Shown here piece after piece: positions 61,512-64,000 of a stretch of 64,000 bases of DNA. How positions within the stretch are numbered: the stretch's first letter is position 1; the number at the start of each line of letters is the position of its first letter. The DNA is from Phoronis australis (lineage: Eukaryota; Phoronida; Phoronidae), in contig NMRA01000002.1 in assembly GCA_002633005.1 (NCBI GenBank), forward strand, positions 2,800,687 to 2,864,686, given 5' to 3'. Both the position numbers and the translations under genes were made by a program. The notes beneath the pieces are model-generated. The model did no database searches and was not told the DNA's origin. It saw only the letters and a program-made list of their open reading frames with translations.

Positions 61512-61680
61512 ACATTGGTGGATTTGGGGGGGGGGCAAGGGGGCCTGGCCCGTGGCCCCTCTAAAACTCCCATATTTCATTTGGCAGTTTGAGGGTGCAA
61601 ATATCTTACGGGTAAAATCCTGCGTAATACTCTGCCTTAAACCCCCCCTCCTATCTAAAAATCCTAGATCTTTCCCTGAA
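61512..61680. mobile_element. Short G/C-run MITE, copy 4
   Basis: Starts at GGTGGATTTGGGGGG and contains CATTTGGCAG, TTGAGGGTGCAAAT, TTACGGGTAAAATCCTGC, and an end with CCCCCCCTCC and ATCCTAGATCTTTCCC. Same word order as copy 1, so same orientation. Confidence 0.6.
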
Positions 61681-62264
61681 TACTACTACATGGGCAACAC
61701 ATCATTGCCTGACAGTGACAGGGGACTGGGGGAGGCTATAGATAGTCCCCTACTTTTTTTAGTGCTGGGTGCCACCCATGTACTATTAGATCGTATCATG
61801 GCAAAAAACATTAGAAAGTAGACAAAAGACCATTTGGGAAAACAAATCACTCTTAACATGAAGGATTTCATCATTTACGCAACAAAAACTTTGTAACAAC
61901 TTTATTTCGAGCGGTGATGAAGTTGCGATGCCATTGAACTTCAACGTAGCCGCTGGTGGCGCTGACATGCGGCGACTAAGTGAACTAAGGACTGCTGTTT
62001 GAAAAGTGCCAATGCGCAGCAGTTTGGCAGAATTTCTGAAAATTAAATAATTACCAATTACAAGAGTGATAAATTCCTCATCTAAAAATCGGGGGGGCAT
62101 ATTGCGCAACTGGAAAAACATCAATCTCCCGACCGACCAAAATTAGGCCTTCCGGACGATCGAAAACTCGCCATGAAAACTTGGCCTTGACTTGGAGAAA
62201 ACAACTCGATGAGATGCGCACGCATCTAAACTACATCCTGTCCAAATTTCATGTTTGTATTTGA

Positions 62265-63773
62265 GAGTACGGTAAAGTCGCGTGATTTTCGGACACTGAA
62301 AATTAATTCCAAGAGAAAAAAATCATTCTTGGACGAATCTCGCGAAATATCATTTTGTGGTGTCCGAATTTGGCGGACCTCCAAATTTGGGTTTCCGCTA
62401 GTGTCCGAATTTCGTGGGTGTACATTATTTCGATGAGCGGTCGTAGTATCAACAATGCTGGCTCGGTCATTTGATAGCAGTATAATTGCAGGTAAATGGG
62501 ACTCAAATGGTCTGAGCGATTAATTTTTGAAAATCTGGCTTTCCCAATAAGAAATGTGCGTCGTCGACGCACAAAGACCGTTCCCAACAAGTGTTGGTTC
62601 TTCTTTTCAAAGATGTGCTTTCTCAATATGAAATATTCGGCTTGCATTGCCGATGCTCAAAAACCGTTCTCGGCAAGAGACGGAATCTTTTCAAAACTGC
62701 GCTATCTCACTTGAAATATCGGCCGGGCTGCGTTGTGAAGAGTCTTCCTGGTGACAAATATGGGCTTTTCAATGAGTGGGTCTGGTTTGCGTTGTTGACG
62801 CACATGAAACGTTACAGACAACCGATTCTCTTTTGTAAAAATGCGTTTTCTCAATAAAAAATGTCGAGTTTGCGCTGTCAACGCATGGTTTCCCAATAAA
62901 AAGCTGGACTTGCGTATTCGGCGCACAAAGAGGGTTCCCGACCATCAAAACATGCGCTTTCTCAATTTTAACGAATTTTGCATTAAACGTAACAGTAATG
63001 GATGTGGGAACGAGTTCAGTGAAGAAAGTGACGAACAATGACAAGAACATAGCATATATTTATGTTTGTTAAACGTATCCATGCATTGTCTGCTGGTTAC
63101 AAACCGAAACGCAAGTTAACTCTGACACGTTTATTTCCATATTATCTGAAAGCTCAGTTTCAACATAAAAACTTTGATTGAACAATTACCCAAAACAGAT
63201 TAAAAAGACAATCATGATAATAAAACGAGTAGTTTCTCATCTACTCGTGATCCCCATTTGTCGTCCTGGTAGTCGTCTGAATTGTTGAAGAAGCGCTGTC
63301 GTTCTACATGTTTAGGCCTACTGCAAACGATGGGAATGCGTCGACTAGTACAGTGCTGCGCGGCTGAAGACACGATTAACTAACATATTGTATATATAAG
63401 GGCGTTGACTAGAAAGCAAATGCAATTTCAAATGCTACCAACATCAAATTCACCCAACCGTTTTTTTACAATTAAAACCTTTCTCATCCACAGCCTTTGA
63501 AACGCCCGATATTAACTCAGTGATACACTGGCGCGTCTTCATGCAACTGAGGTGACCTAACACATCTGGGTTCGCTTACGTTTTCAACCACAGTGAAAAC
63601 TCTGACTTGTGAAATCTGTTTGTGGATGAAATGAAACTGATAATCGTTAGCATTTTCTGATAATCTGCGAGGAAGATAACAGGGCCGTTTCTTCTGGTCG
63701 TCACCAGTTTAGCGCCGTCCACGGTCATCACCAATTTCGCGCAGCTCAGTCTCCCTCAGTCACTACTAATTTA
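62265..63773. mobile_element. 1.5-kb repeated element, copy 2
   Basis: Direct copy of 58915-60431, same orientation, with the same internal array (about 62538-62975) and TATATATAAG at 63391-63400. Differences are a few substitutions and short indels. Confidence 0.85.
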
Positions 63774-64000
63774 CGCCGCCACCCCTCCCCCCCCCTCGGC
63801 CTCCTGCTGCACACCAATGTCGATTTTGTGCCACTAATTCTAAGGGAGTCTGCTTGGTGCAACCCCCTGCCAAGACCGTTGTTGCGCACGTTGATACAAT
63901 AGGCTACTGGGCAGATCACGACTGTTAGGAGAATCGACTAGTGACGACCTGAAAAGAAAAACGAAAGCACTCAATTTGGGACAGGTGAACTCATGAAGGA

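Noticed and set aside
1-64000. CRISPR arrays, bacterial operons, phage or plasmid systems
   Set aside because: Intron-bearing animal genes and eukaryotic repeats throughout; no regularly spaced identical repeats with unique spacers.

Overview
The window is animal nuclear DNA that is AT-rich, intron-rich and repeat-rich. Short exons carry canonical GT-AG borders, introns run from a few hundred bases to a few kilobases, and there are many short transposon relics and five isolated N bases. The two recognised genes and the mix of tRNA-type SINEs, a zinc-knuckle LINE end and many MITEs fit a non-vertebrate bilaterian, perhaps a marine deuterostome. I cannot name the species from sequence alone.

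Gene 1 lies on the minus strand between about 36.8 kb and 10.2 kb. It is an ARHGAP18/28/40-type Rho GTPase-activating protein. I recover 17 coding exons from an ATGGCGGC start to a stop, about 705 codons, with every junction phase-compatible except one. The exception, between 29242 and 28789, requires an unlocated small exon of length 1 modulo 3. The product has an acidic N-terminus, a Ser/Pro-rich linker, a RhoGAP domain with the arginine finger and other key residues, and the C-terminal RA-like domain of this subfamily. The last exon is masked by a long open frame on the opposite strand.

Gene 2 lies on the plus strand from about 56.8 kb. It is the 5' part of an acid sphingomyelinase (SMPD1)-like gene: a signal peptide and saposin-B domain exon, then an exon that completes the saposin domain and enters the proline-rich linker. 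The metallophosphatase exons were not found and should lie past 64 kb.

The rest is mobile and duplicated DNA. At 0-10 kb: inverted and direct repeats, MITEs, a long palindrome and a 30-bp tandem repeat. Gene 1 introns: two degenerate arrays carrying CTCF-like motifs and a LINE 3' end. At 36.4-37.5 kb: an inverted-repeat-bounded segment that contains the start exon of gene 1. At 43.2-50.5 kb: a roughly 2.9-kb segment present twice, with an N at the junction and a 935-bp foldback element in one copy only. At 53.7-55.3 kb: a nest of foldback, piggyBac-like and Harbinger-like MITEs. At 58.9-63.8 kb: a roughly 1.5-kb element in two near-identical direct copies separated by a SINE and a MITE. I see no rRNA, CRISPR array or bacterial-type operon.
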